From the NCBI RefSeq assembly GCF_030272615.1, contig NC_081406.1, positions 236,573,922 to 236,633,921 of the forward strand: a stretch of 60,000 nt of DNA, read 5' to 3'. The position numbers were made by a program, and so were the translations under genes. Shown in pieces: positions 35,568-47,121 of the stretch. This DNA is from Cryptomeria japonica. Its lineage: Eukaryota; Streptophyta; Pinopsida; Cupressales; Cupressaceae. Every line of letters begins with the position of its first letter. Position 1 is the stretch's first letter. The notes below the pieces were generated by a model. That model had not been told where the DNA came from. It was given only the letters and a program-made list of their open reading frames with translations, and did no database searches.

Positions 35568-36363
35568 TGTTGGCATATGCGCACTCCAATGAGACATTGT
35601 ATGTGATTGAAGGTTTTGTCATTGATGGCAACCATGCAAACTTATGGCACCAGCAAAGGCATTATACCGGCATCAGCAGATCACACTCTACACCAGCACT
35701 CAGGACACTAGCACCGACACAGAAGAAAGGAAGTATACCGGCATAGAGGCCAACAGGATTTTTGTTAAATTATATTTTGTTTATTATTGTAAAAATGTGT
35801 AAGCCGACTTGGCAAATTGTAAAATGACTCTTATATATAAAAGAGATCATTGTAGACATTTGTGATGATGTGTAGAAGCATAAAGGAAAATATTAGGCAG
35901 ACCTATTGTGCGAAATATAGGTCAAGGGGTATATGTAAAGAATAGAGTAGGAACCGGTACTGAATCTGGCATTGAAGATGCTATTGTAAAGTAGTACAAG
36001 ATATTGGATTTGTATAATCCTTATTGTAAGTCAGTGAGACTTCCCATTCAATAGTGAGCTCTAGGCAGTTGGCCTTCCTACATGTGTAGGCCCCTATTGT
36101 AAGTAATATTCTCTTATTGGCCAGTGAGTGAATATTGTGGGTCACAAATCCCACTGAGGTTTTTCCCACACCGGGTTTCCTCATTAAAATCTTGTGTTAT
36201 GGTGTGCTTTTCATGTGGATGTTTTTTATTCTATTTATAGCAATATTTCTTGCATACCGGTACGCTGTTATATTATACTCTGCATGTTTTAAGTTAAGAA
36301 ATTCTTATTACTGGTTAGATACTGATTCACCCCCCCCTCTTAGTATCTGTGGGATCCCTAACA
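35568..36363 (+). repeat. B1 3' LTR / B2 5' LTR (shared)
   Basis: 796 bp, starts TGTTGGCATATG and ends CCCTAACA. It is 3' LTR to B1 and is followed by a primer site and gag, so it also serves B2. A shared LTR is expected from unequal recombination between two elements. Confidence 0.85.
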
Positions 36364-36365
36364 AT

Positions 36366-36377
36366 TGGTATTAGAGC
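36366..36377 (+). other. B2 primer binding site
   Basis: TGGTATTAGAGC, one transition away from the exact initiator-Met site at 31418. Confidence 0.75.
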
Positions 36378-36434
36378 TTGGTCCTCTATTTTCAAAAGCC
36401 TAATAGCTTGAGGAAGATCTTGACACCAGTAAAG

Positions 36435-37472
36435 ATGGAAAATCTGATGAAGCAACTGGAAGGAGCTCTTACAGACTATGATGCAGAAAAATTGAAAAAT
36501 ATCAAACTAGAAGACGATTTAAGAGCAGCTCAGGACATCATTCAGGCACTTCAAGAAAATTTTACTGTTGCAAGAAATAAGACAAGAGAACTTTGTGAAA
36601 AATTGCAAAATGAGAATGATGAAAAGGAATCACTTAATGATATGATAAGCAAGATGAAACAAGAGATCATGACAACAAAGAATGAAATGCAAGATATGAC
36701 TATGAGATTTTGCAAAGAGATTGAGGATAGGAAGAAGAATGAAGAAGAATTGACTAGAAGACTAAGTGATGCAGCAAATGAGAACACAAGACTTAGCTAT
36801 GAAAATGACATGTTGAAGACAGATTTGATGCATACTCAGAGTGACTCAAATGAACTAATGAGACAAAAAGAAGTCTTAGAAAGAGAACTAGAAACTACAA
36901 ATCGACATAAAGAAAAATTCAAGAAAAGCTCAAAGGAACTTGGCACCTTGCTGAAGAATCAAAAACATAAAAGTGACACTTCTGGAATTGGCTTTGAAGT
37001 TGGTGAAAGCTCCGGTACTGCAAATACTCAGGATCACAACAAACCAGTAAGACAACCTAATGCTTATAAATTCAATGGAAAATGCTTTAACTGTAATAAG
37101 TATGGTCATAGAGCAAATGAATGTAGATCTAGAAATTATCAGAATATCAACACACCCACTGGTCAATGTTCTAAATGCAACAAAGTAGGTCACAATTCTG
37201 AAAACTGCAGAATGAATGTGAGATGTTATGTTTGTGGAAGATTTGGACATTTATCTAATCAATGTAGAACACAAACCGGCATAGGTTATGGGAAAGCTAT
37301 TCAGAAAAATAATGTAACTTGTTATGCATGTAACAAGATTGGGCATATTACTAAATTCTGTAAAAGTAAAGGAACACCGGTAGACAACAAAAGTCATAGC
37401 TTGAAAGGTAAAGAAAAAGTTGAAGAGGTTAAGAAAGAATTTTCAAACAATGGATTAGAAAAGTTGATCTAA
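36435..37472 (+). CDS. B2 Gag-like protein, intact: coiled coil plus four CCHC knuckles
   Basis: An open frame of 345 codons from ATG 36435 (MENLMKQLEGAL) to TAA at 37470-37472. I prefer this ATG over upstream non-ATG starts because the coiled coil begins here. Residues 1-180 form a Glu/Lys-rich coiled coil. Four CCHC knuckles follow: CFNCNKYGHRANEC (37083-37124), CSKCNKVGHNSENC (37167-37208), CYVCGRFGHLSNQC (37224-37265) and CYACNKIGHITKFC (37320-37361). The tail is Lys-rich. CCHC knuckles bind nucleic acid in retroelement nucleocapsids; four in a row after a long coiled coil, with no recognisable gag core, is unusual. It is the only intact coding frame of the A/B group here and may lack a complete element around it. 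Confidence 0.8.
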   Translation: MENLMKQLEGALTDYDAEKLKNIKLEDDLRAAQDIIQALQENFTVARNKTRELCEKLQNENDEKESLNDMISKMKQEIMTTKNEMQDMTMRFCKEIEDRKKNEEELTRRLSDAANENTRLSYENDMLKTDLMHTQSDSNELMRQKEVLERELETTNRHKEKFKKSSKELGTLLKNQKHKSDTSGIGFEVGESSGTANTQDHNKPVRQPNAYKFNGKCFNCNKYGHRANECRSRNYQNINTPTGQCSKCNKVGHNSENCRMNVRCYVCGRFGHLSNQCRTQTGIGYGKAIQKNNVTCYACNKIGHITKFCKSKGTPVDNKSHSLKGKEKVEEVKKEFSNNGLEKLI

Positions 37473-37693
37473 ATATTGGGAATACTCCTCCACCAGTAGA
37501 ACAGACCAATACTTCACCAGTAGATCAAAGTGATGCTTCACCAGAAGGACAGAGTAGTGCTCCACTGGCAAGAAGTTCTTCATCTAATTGAAGAAAATTT
37601 CCTTGAGGGTTTGGCAATCTATTGATACATGTGCTATTATTCCCTCGGTTAGAGATAAGAAGTTGGAAATTACTTATTACCAGCAAACAATGT

Positions 37694-38423
37694 TAAGTCT
37701 CCCTTCAAGGATTCAACCATTGAAGAGGAGATTGATTCCAACATTCAATTACATACAAGCATTTCTATCAACATAGCTATCACAACCTCCCTTGAGGTGA
37801 TTTACATTACAGTCTTTCATTTACATTTACTTGCAAGTACTTTCTTTCATACTTGGTTAATTCCAAAATTGGGGTTTGACCTGAAGGCAAACCCCTAATC
37901 CCAACCCATTTTCCTGTCTTTTCTATGTGTAGGTTGTAGGTGTGCAGCTATACTTCTAGATTTGGACTCCATTTGCAGAGGCAAAAAAACCCTTTTCGTT
38001 TCATGGATTTTTTGGAGGACCGTGAACATTCCCGCCACAGTCCGAGCAACTTTTCCTCAAATTCATAGGGCGACTTCATGTTGACATAATACTGCCAGAT
38101 CCAGGTGTAAATATTCATCCCATACTCCGATTTCAAGTTATAATCAGTTCTTTGTCACTTTTGCACTTAGTCTCTATACATAATTCAATCAATTCCTTTC
38201 CATTTCAAATAGGAAGAGGGGATTAACTTATCATTCTCATTTCATTCAGAATTCCATCTTCTTCGTTGGAGGTTGAATCTAGTGAATTTTCCTCTCCTCT
38301 TCCAATGTAATAGGTGAAAAGTGTTTCAAGGGAAATCCATAGTGAAATTATCATCTCTCCTTGGAGGGAAAGGGTAGTTTTCCTCTTGATCTCTTATTCA
38401 CACATTTTTCACCCACTGTTACA
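37694..38423 (+). repeat. Fragment of a gag-only-type LTR (3' two thirds)
   Basis: Collinear with about 13290-14040: GATTCAACCATTGAAGAGGA, a GGGGTTTGACC stretch, the GGAGGACCGTG block (about 38015) and a final TTACA at 38423, followed by TTTTGGT as in the 14041 primer region. More diverged than the other copies. The left end is fused to B2 at a shared TAAGTCTCC. Internal sequence stops after about 16 bases. Confidence 0.7.
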
Positions 38424-38439
38424 TTTTGGTAGCATTACA

Positions 38440-40082
38440 ATACTATTTATGTTGAATGTTATCAATTTCCTATCACTTTAGCTAGGTCTTACATATTGCA
38501 TAATCATAATCATATTTAATCAAGTAAAATGAAAAAACGAACAATCAACCAAAGTGTTCAGCTCTCCTTTAGGACTAAAGTTGAACCTAGTTGGTTTTTC
38601 CGCAATGAAATGATCAAAATTAGAAATGGTTGAAATGAATAAGTTCTTGGTTCATGCTAAGACCCCATTTCCACCACGTTTTAGATATCGAGAAACATGG
38701 GTTTGTTAAAGAGGCCTTAGAAACTTTTTCTCCTCATATCATAACTTTGTAAGTTGGGGTGGACATCAATAAAAACATGTAGTAAGAAGTGCCTTTTACA
38801 AGATATGATAATTATAAATACCACATCATTGATAAAAACATGTACAAAAATAATAATAATAATATAAAGGGTCATTTATGCACACATTCACTCTTGAATA
38901 CAATTTCAAAACATAAAAAATTAAAGTAGTAATCAATATTCTTATGTTACTTCTATATGTTACTACATTTTGTGTTCATGTCAACCAATATAATCACAAA
39001 TAGAAAATCTAAGCTAAAGTTCCTATATATCATATATATATAGTCAAGTTGGGATTGAATAACCAATCTAACTCTACAATAGTTTGTGTTATATATAATA
39101 TTTAATACTTAGATTATATGGTTTCTTTGATCGTGATAATTAATAATCAATATCATAAATTAAATATAACTAAGATATTGCATTTGACTTCCTAAAGAAT
39201 TGGACTACTCAATTATGTATTTAAAAATTTAAATAATGGTGTACAAAGTAAATTCATCATTTCATATAGCTATTGAAATTGATGTGGTGTTCAAGACATT
39301 CATGTGTATGGATCACTTGATTAGATTCTATTTTATTAATGTCCACTAAATTGATAAATCATAAACTAATATATTATGTAAGGTTAAAGTTTCTTGTAAT
39401 AATTGGATATATTATTTGTATCTTATAGATGCAAATGAAAAGAAAGAAATCCACTTATAGGGAATCAATTTTTTATCCTTCATTTGATACTAACTATTAG
39501 GTGAGTTGGCTTGGGTTGTGCATTTTCTCCCCACAGGTCTCAAGTTCATCTCCCTCCCAGGTTTAAGAGAGGGGATTGCTTGTGGGATATGGATCCTACC
39601 CCCAAGGACTAGTCTCACCTTAGCTCGCCTTGTTCACTGGGTTGGGTCATGAGGATACCCTCGATATCTAAAAAAATGACGAATATCAAATCTTTGTAGA
39701 TTAGGAGATTTTGGATATTCTATTTGATTTTTATTTTGATTTATTTGATTAGGGTTTGATATTATATCTTATACTCTCTATAAAAGGAAAACATAGTCTA
39801 AAAGCCCTAGGAATTAGATCTCCTTATAGAGTGACTCATAGGATTCCAGCACTTGATCCTTCATTGTTGTAGGGACCACCAAAGAGATTTTGGATTATCC
39901 AAAGTAAACATAAATCCATTAAGAAAGTCTATGATCAATGGGTGATTATCTACAAGGGTTGCATTTTCTAGGTAATCTATTATTATTTGTCCTTTTATAT
40001 CTTTCCTATATTACACATTTTGTAATGCCCCTCCAATGTGCTCTTCTGCAGTCTTTCTTCTTGATGTGGATTTGGCTATGTG
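38440..40082 (+). repeat. Duplicated 2.6-kb unit, copy 1, right part
   Basis: Matches 43803-44299 and then 53869-54929. It carries the empty site for the retroposon in copy 2 (AATCAATATTC at about 38930-38941) and a SINE-like insert. Similarity to copy 2 stops at the GGCTATGTG near 40082. No coding capacity seen. Confidence 0.75.
39500..39675 (+). mobile_element. Putative tRNA-derived SINE (copy 1)
   Basis: About 175 bases starting GGTGAGTTGGCTTGGG (box A-like), then CCACAGGTCTCAAGTTCATC (box B-like), and ending in a short A-run (39670-39676). It is followed by ATGACGAATATCAAA, which matches the sequence just before the SINE in copy 2 (54434-54448) and is the likely target duplication. The 5' duplication is missing here. 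Confidence 0.5.
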
Positions 40083-42785
40083 TGTAATGCCCCGCCAAGA
40101 AACACTAAAGGGAAAAACTACAAACACTCAAAAAGAGTGCCAATTTTTTTTTTAATAAGAAAAAACTAATGTACAAGATATACATTGCAATAGAAGCTGC
40201 ACAAGTGGAAGACTTAACACAAACTCCTAAAGGGTTTCCAATGAAGATTACTCGATTAACCAATGAACATTAAGGTGTATTAATCTAATTAACAATGAGA
40301 TTTATTAAACCTACTCATGATAGAATGATTACCACATGAACATAGCAATTAAATTCCATAAGAGATTAAACTAAGCATGATTGAATATATGCATATGTCA
40401 ATTGTTACATTATGCCACTAAAGCTACATTCATCATAATCCATATTACTGCATTTAAATTAATAACTTCATACATACAATTAAGATTAATATCACCTACA
40501 TTAAATTATACAATTTAAACATTATACCATTCATACATCCAAAATAAAAAGGAACCAGATGAACACATACACCATACAACACCAATTGATATCAGAGTTC
40601 ACCCCTAATGGGCTACATCTCCGGGTCTGCTTCAAGTGCAAGACCATTCCAATAAATAAAAGATGAAAAAAACATAAAGTTTACATCAATTACAACCAAC
40701 CATCAAGCCGTACATAAATAAATGATACATATGACCACATAGGATCCAAGAGATACATGAATGATCCGAGAAGAACAAAAGGATCCATCTGAAACATGGA
40801 ATGGAGTAAATACAAAAATAACAACTGGAGCACCTGCAAACCTAATCCATCGCAAGAAGGCACGAACAAAATACCCAATCAAAAGTGGCACTACCACCCG
40901 ACCATGTGGCCCAAAAAGGAACCACCCCTCTATGTTAGGAAATAGAATTAAGGCCTGCAAGTAATCCATAGAAAAGAATCACATGGTCTCACATGTACAT
41001 CAAGAAATCACACAAGACATAAGCATACAAGCATGACTCTCACAAGAGTGCTTGAAGTAAATCCAACATATGACTATACACTAGTGAACATAAGGGAAGA
41101 GTGTCATTGCATAGCTGGTATGGACTCTGGCAAGCCTCCATAGGCCCTGGCCCCCATCCTAGGTTACCCTGGTAGCCTCTCCCGAACCTCCGCCCCCCAT
41201 CCATGTCTCATGTGGTACCCAATAAACCTTTCGTGAAGACAAGGTAGTTGGTTTTCTATTCCAAGTCTTCCCACTACATCTTGAATCTGTACTAGCACTC
41301 AACCATGAGTGGGGAATAATTTATCTTGATTAGTGTTTGTCAAACCCAACCCCCCATTTTTTAATTAAGTTATCACTTATTACTCAACTTTCGATGGGTT
41401 ATCCTACTACCTCTTTAGGTGTGGCCGCCACTCAAAAGCCACTCTTCCTTATGACCCTACACAACCTCCGAAGAACCGCAAGGAAAATCGCAAAATCTAG
41501 CCAACATAAGGAGTTCAAAAAGAAAAATTGAAGGACAACCTGATTAAACAAACCTTCTATCAAGGTTAAATCAATTGGTGGTGTGAAACAAATAACTGTT
41601 CTATCCACAAAACAAGACCAAAACCACAATAAGGCAAGAACGACCACAGCCAAAAATTAACCAAAACAACTTGCACAATAAATTAATATTCAACAACATG
41701 CCATCATGACACAAGAATGACAAATTTAAAGCACTAATATTCAATAACATTTATTGTGATGTTGTTTGACTGATTTTTTTTTTTAAATTCACACAAATAA
41801 CTCATGGTAGCAATGCATTTCCAGCACATGTATTCAATTACTCAATTGGCGCTAACGCTAGGAGAATAGATTGGATTCAATCCACAAATGAAATTTTTAA
41901 ATATAATATCATTATTTCACATAATAATTTCATATTTAAAACATCAGATTCACATTTTTCAAAAAGTCTAAGGAGGCCAATAACCAAGTTTTGGAGGCAA
42001 TCCACCATTGTTGGACCTCCAAAAACTCAAAAAATTAAAACTTTCCAAACAAAAAATTCCTTAAAACCCATTGGTTTATGGGTAAACAACATCACAATTT
42101 TGAAAAAAAAATTCACTTTTTGGGCATACATAAAAATTTGGGCAGTATTTCCCTAAAGCAGGTCTCATTTTAAAAATTGAAACATACAAGTTCTTATCTA
42201 AACTAAAATCCAAAATTCAAGTTGGAGAAAGGTTCTAAATCCATTTGCAACAAGAATTACACAATTTCATAAATAAACAAGGGAGAACTCAAATAAAACT
42301 CACCTTCAAGTTGAAGAATTTCAAAATGAAACATTGAGCCAAAGACTCTGAATGAACTCATGAAAACCAAGTAGCAACAATAGGTTTCCCGCTCGAATCC
42401 AACAAGATCCTACCCACAAATTATATCCAAGCAAATCCTTCCCAATCAAAATTTCAAAATCCATTGTAGGGTTGGAAATCTCCAAAATTTGGAAAATAAT
42501 ACTCATTGTTCAAAAATGCATAACATATATTTTATTCCACTATATGGTAATAAATAAATACTCTAATTTTGCTCTCTTAGTAGAATTTGATTTATCAATT
42601 TATAAAAATAATGGTCTTATTTTATTTATTTTTTAAATAAATACTCAAGCGAAATATAATTTAACTTTCACTAATAATTACTAGTCTGGACATTAGTTAT
42701 ATGCATACTATATTAGCATGGTCATGTTTCATGAAATTTTTACTCCATGGTTCAATATTTTAAATTTAATATTATAGTGTAGAAA
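40083..42785 (-). repeat. Diverged repeat, probably an old LTR-element remnant
   Basis: Starts on the plus strand with TGTAATGCCCCGCC, a common plant LTR terminus, right where similarity of copy 1 to copy 2 ends. The interior to about 42530 matches 57480-58768 in inverse orientation at scattered blocks, for example the TTTGGAGGTCC region and a GAAGGT...GAG stretch. No ORF with protein motifs. Bases 42530-42785 are AT-rich and unmatched. Confidence 0.5.
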
Positions 42786-44299
42786 TTTGTATACCTATAC
42801 AGTTTCACTCTCACTTTGGACTCACTTTGGTTGTTATTCCTAATATTCCCGATTCATGTTTGATTGAGATTAGTTTTAGGACTGTTTCTATAATTTCAAT
42901 GCAATCCTACTCAACAACCTTTTTCTAGCCTAGAATGTTGAGTCTAGGGCACCTAATGCCCCTATACAAGTATTTTGGCCACAAATTTGAAATCATAATG
43001 GGTATCTTTGTGAGTAGTGAGAAAGTGTTCCCCAATGTTAGCCTTAACCAAAAATTAAACAAAAAAATGTGTAAGTTACATAAAAATACAACCCCCTCTC
43101 TCATTTGAACATATCTATCATATCTCACATATCTATTAAAAATTCAATTGAGCATTCGATCAAGCATATTCAATTCAACTAAGGATTCAAGAATTCAAGT
43201 TTCAACAATCATGATCAAGTTTTATGTGTTCCTCCATGATGAAAGCAAACATTAAAATCCATCAAGAAACATCAAGCATTGTGTGAGACTTCAAGGAAAT
43301 GGTTTCATATCAAAGGTATATTTATCATTTCAAGAATTTCTAATAAGGTCTTCAACCTTACCTACAAGGGGCAAGCTCTCTTTTCCTCTAAGATTGTTGT
43401 AGTGGACACAGAAACACCAACACGGGTTTTTGACTTAAGCAATCTCCCATACATCACAACATTTTTCCATCTTTTTGTGTGTGTGGGTATAGATTCAATG
43501 TAACTAAGAGTTACAAAATTGCACACTAAATATAGTGACAAACATTCTCAAGCCTCAAACAAGGAAAAATTCCTAGCCTATATCAAATTGCTCTAGCTAC
43601 TGACACTTTTGGGCTGATTTTTGGAGAGAGGTCTATAGAGCCTCCTAATCCAAAATCTTAAAGTTAATATTGATGAAGATAGCTTTATACTATTGTTCCT
43701 TTCTCCATAATCTAGCATATTATACTCTAGATTTCTATCATAGGTTCTCCTTTGTCTCCTAGTTCTAAATTTGTACTTTTATGTTGGCTTATAATTTTAT
43801 ATATACTATTAATGTTGAATGTTATCAATTTCCTATCACTTTACATAGGTCCTACATATTACATAGTCATAATCATATTTAATCAAGTAAAATAAAAAAG
43901 GGAAAAATCAATCAAAGTGTCCACCTGTCCTTTAGGACTAAAGTTGAACCTAGTTGGTTGTTCTTCCCCAATTAAATGATCAAAATTAGAAATGGTTGAA
44001 ATGAATAAGTTCTTGGTTCACGCTAAGACCCCATTTCAACCATATTTTACATATTGAGAAATATGGGTTTGTTAAAGAGACCTCAAAAACTTTTTCTTCT
44101 CATATCATAACTTTGTATGTTGGTGTGGACATCAATAAAAACATGTAGTCGGAAGTGGTTTTTATAAGATATGGTAATTACAAATACCATATCATTGATA
44201 AAAACATATACAATAATAATAATAATATAAAGGGTCATTTATGCACACATTCACTCTTGAATACAATTTCAAAACATAAAAATTTATAGTAATCAATAG
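42786..44299 (+). repeat. Duplicated 2.6-kb unit, copy 2, left part
   Basis: Collinear with 29667-30621 and then 38440-38940, without the B elements. The right edge carries ATCAATAG (44292-44299), duplicated at 53861-53868 around the retroposon. No coding capacity seen. Confidence 0.75.
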
Positions 44300-44466
44300 G
44301 TTTATGTTTTTTATTAGGATAAACAGGTTTTGAGGGGACTCGAAACCCCTTACAATAGGTTTTGAAGGGACTCAAAACCCTCGGATTTTACCATGATCCA
44401 AAACCTGAAACAAATAGCTGCAAAAGATATATCAAAGATAAACAACCAAAAACAAGTCTAGCAACA

Positions 44467-45709
44467 TGTTAGCAGCAGTCAAGAAGGAATACTGAGAGGG
44501 GCGGGTGAATCAGTCATCATCGAATACAATAAAATTAAACTCCAAAACATAAACTGATAAAATGTAGCAATAAAAAGATAAGAAAATTAACACCACACCA
44601 CCAAGATTTTGATGTGGAAAACTCGGTTAAGAGAAAACCACAGTGGGAACCTACCCATAGTAAGATGATACTTTGTAGTAATATGTGAAAATATTACAAT
44701 GGGGAATGCACATGCATTCAAGCACACTGCTCAAAAGATATTTGCCTGCAAGGCTACATCCCTCAAGGAAGTCTCACTGACTTACAATATGATTCAGACT
44801 ACAATCCGAAAGAAATGAACTATAATGATAGCATCTACAAATGCCTGATGACAATTTTGGCTAAGCACAATTATCTTCTCTGTAACACCAATCTCACCAC
44901 AAACTCAACATCGAAGGACAATGCACTTGTTTGCACACAAATATCTCTCTGATAATGCAAACACAAAACCAACATCAAAACTAAGTGAAAAACTCACCTA
45001 TATATACAATTCATCAACCTTGATAACAAGGTCGGCTAAACCCTCAACCCTCAACTCATAATTACATAAATTACATTACATGATACAAGGATCAACCACT
45101 AGACCATGCAATGATTTACATTACATAGCATGGACCTAATTCAAATTCCTGAATGATCACATCCACTGGAAATCATGCCAAGATCAACCGCAACACGCTA
45201 CACCACCAGAAATGCTGTACAACATGAAAATCATCACCGGTTGATGAAAACTACAAAAAAATTGCATAAAAATCAATGCGAGTTGCCAAAACAAATAGGA
45301 AATGACTAGGAAACACTAGAAAGCACGTTAGAACCATCACCAATAGTTGCACCAACACCACTTATCAAATCTTCATCGACCAACATCATAAAGCTCATAA
45401 CACAACCAATTAGCAACTGCCACAAAGAAAGATAACTTGCAGAGCACCAAATCATGAACCATTTGAAATGAAGATACACAAGATCATCAGAAACAATATC
45501 CCAAAACCTTAGTATAAGATCTAATCACAACGGAATATACCGAAGGAAATACTAAATTCGCAAAATAGTTATTAGCATAACCAAACTACAAAATCGGATC
45601 AAAAGATCTTCCAAAACTCATCGGAATAAGTCACATGATTATGTTGACATTAATGACAACAACATATCCTAGTAACAACAATGAACAACCATATCCAACA
45701 ACTCCAATA
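44467..45709 (-). repeat. Copia 3' LTR
   Basis: Plus-strand start TGTTAGCAGCAG. The other end reads ATA where the sister LTR has ACA, a single transition. TATATATA at 44999-45006 is the probable TATA box. Contains the GGTGAATCAG motif next to a G-run, the reverse of the TTCACCCCC motif of A and B. Confidence 0.88.
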
Positions 45710-45897
45710 ATCTCCCCCTTTGGCATTCTTGGCAACATATGAATGTGAAAAATAGTCAATGCAAAGAAAGAAGATATCACCAACAAGCTCCCCCTAAAAT
45801 CAAGATAGATAATTCATTTTTTCACATGATCTCTCTCCCCCTTTGACAATGATTTTAAAGATCTCCAAAATAGAAACATGAATCTATCTCCCCCTAA
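45710..45897 (-). other. Copia polypurine tract and three upstream look-alikes
   Basis: On the minus strand AAAGGGGGAGAT (45711-45723) lies beside the LTR. Three similar tracts follow at 45787-45795, 45835-45845 and 45888-45897, inside the untranslated region after RNase H. The same multiplication is seen in A and B. Confidence 0.65.
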
Positions 45898-46008
45898 GAC
45901 ACATAACCAAATCAACAGACTACTTTAGTAGAGGATCTGCACCAACTCATCAATCCAAATAAAAGAATAAGGCCCTAAAATTCATTGGATTGATGCAACT
46001 AAATGCAT

Positions 46009-47121
46009 CTATTTCTCATCGGGAAGGGTGGATACCCCTGATTTGTCTCTCAAGTAAATGAATGTATCTGCAGGCAAAGGGTTAGTGAAATTATCAGCAA
46101 TTTGTTCCCTTGTAGATACATATTCTAGCTTCACCTTCTCTTCACTGAATTGCTCTCTCAAGTAATTTTATTTGATTGATATATGCTTAGTCTTTGAATG
46201 ATGCACCAAATTCTTTGACTTGTTTATACCACTAAAGTTATCACAGTATATAACAGTAGGCTCATCATGGATAGCTTTGACATCTTTTAATATTTGCTTC
46301 ATCCAAACTATCTGAGTGCAATTACTAGCAGCAACAATGTACTCAGCTTCAGCAGTAGCTAAGGATATTGAATCTTGTTTCTTGCTAGCCTAGGAAACCA
46401 ATTTCTTACCTAAAAAGAATGCTCCACTGATAGTACTCTTCTGGTCATCAACATCACCAGCCCAATCTGCATCAGTATAGACTTACAACATGAAATCACC
46501 ATTCTTCGGATACCATAAGCCATAATCCACGGTTCCCTTTAGATATCTGAATATCCTCTTAACATTAGTAACATGACTTTTCTTTGGATCATCTTGATAT
46601 CTATCAGCCATACACACAACATGCATAATGTTAGGCCTAGTCTGGGTAAGATATAGCAGTCCACGAACCATAGATTTGTACAAACTCTGATTAACTTTCG
46701 GAGATTCATCATTTTTGTACAATTTGCAACTAGTGACCATAGGAGTTCCAACCAATTTAGAATCATCTAGTCCAAACTTCTTCAACTGTTCCTTCACATA
46801 ATTGGTTTGAGATATAAAGATACCTTTTCCTGTCTGTGCAATCTGCAAACCTAAGAAAAACTTCATCTCACCAATCATAGACATCTCAAATTCTTTCTAC
46901 ATATTACCGACAAACTTCATACTCATATCATCATCACCACCAAAGATAATGTCATCAGCAAAGACTTTAACAATTAGAATGTTATCATTTTCAATCTTAA
47001 AGTACAAATTATTGTCAGCAACACCTTTAGTAAACCCCAATTTTAACAAGTATTTTTCTAATCTGGCATACCAGGCTTTAGGAGCTTGTTTCAATCCATA
47101 AAGTGCTTTCTTCAACTTGGG
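46009..47121 (-). pseudogene. pol (RT-RNase H): Copia RT C-terminal part and RNase H
   Basis: Begins with KLKKALYGLKQAPKAWY (RT), has the catalytic box as FADD (VFADDIIFGG; the family usually has YVDD), a thumb region (KFFLGLQIAQTGKGIFISQ), and RNase H with DADWAGDVDDQKS and TAEAEYIVAAS. Ends at TAG 46009-46011, upstream of the polypurine cluster. Stops at about 46892, 46482 and 46390; the last fits a TGG-to-TAG change. One minus-strand frame throughout. The right end is cut by the inverted-repeat element at 47122. The Tyr/Val changes in the catalytic box may be lineage-specific or decay. Confidence 0.88.

Larger units (their letters stand above)
30622..36363 (+). mobile_element. B1: copia-like LTR element without visible pol
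   Basis: Two LTRs of 794 and 796 bp (30622-31415, 35568-36363), initiator-Met primer site, a gag-like coiled-coil ORF, a long second ORF and three polypurine-like tracts. Same plan as A1, but the LTRs and most of the protein sequence differ. No RT or integrase motifs. The right LTR is followed directly by another primer site and gag (B2), so B1 and B2 form a tandem LTR-internal-LTR-internal array. The left flank ATACT (30617-30621) matches an empty site in copy 2 of the host repeat; the right end is lost. Confidence 0.85.
36364..37693 (+). mobile_element. B2: partial second B element
   Basis: Begins with a primer site carrying one C-to-T change (TGGTATTAGAGC, 36366-36377) and an intact gag, then the short spacer found in B1 at 32059-32240. 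It stops at 37693-37698, where TAAGTCTCC is shared with a gag-only-type LTR and the sequence switches to that LTR. The second ORF and 3' LTR of B2 are missing. Confidence 0.78.

Noticed and set aside
40577-40593. ATTGATATCAGAG, resembling an initiator-Met primer site
   Set aside because: No gag or other internal ORF follows, the preceding 490 bases have no matching second LTR, and two or more bases differ. Probably chance.
40690-40969. Minus-strand ORFs of 62-88 residues
   Set aside because: No motif, no homologue in the related repeat at 57480-58768, and surrounding sequence is repeat-derived.
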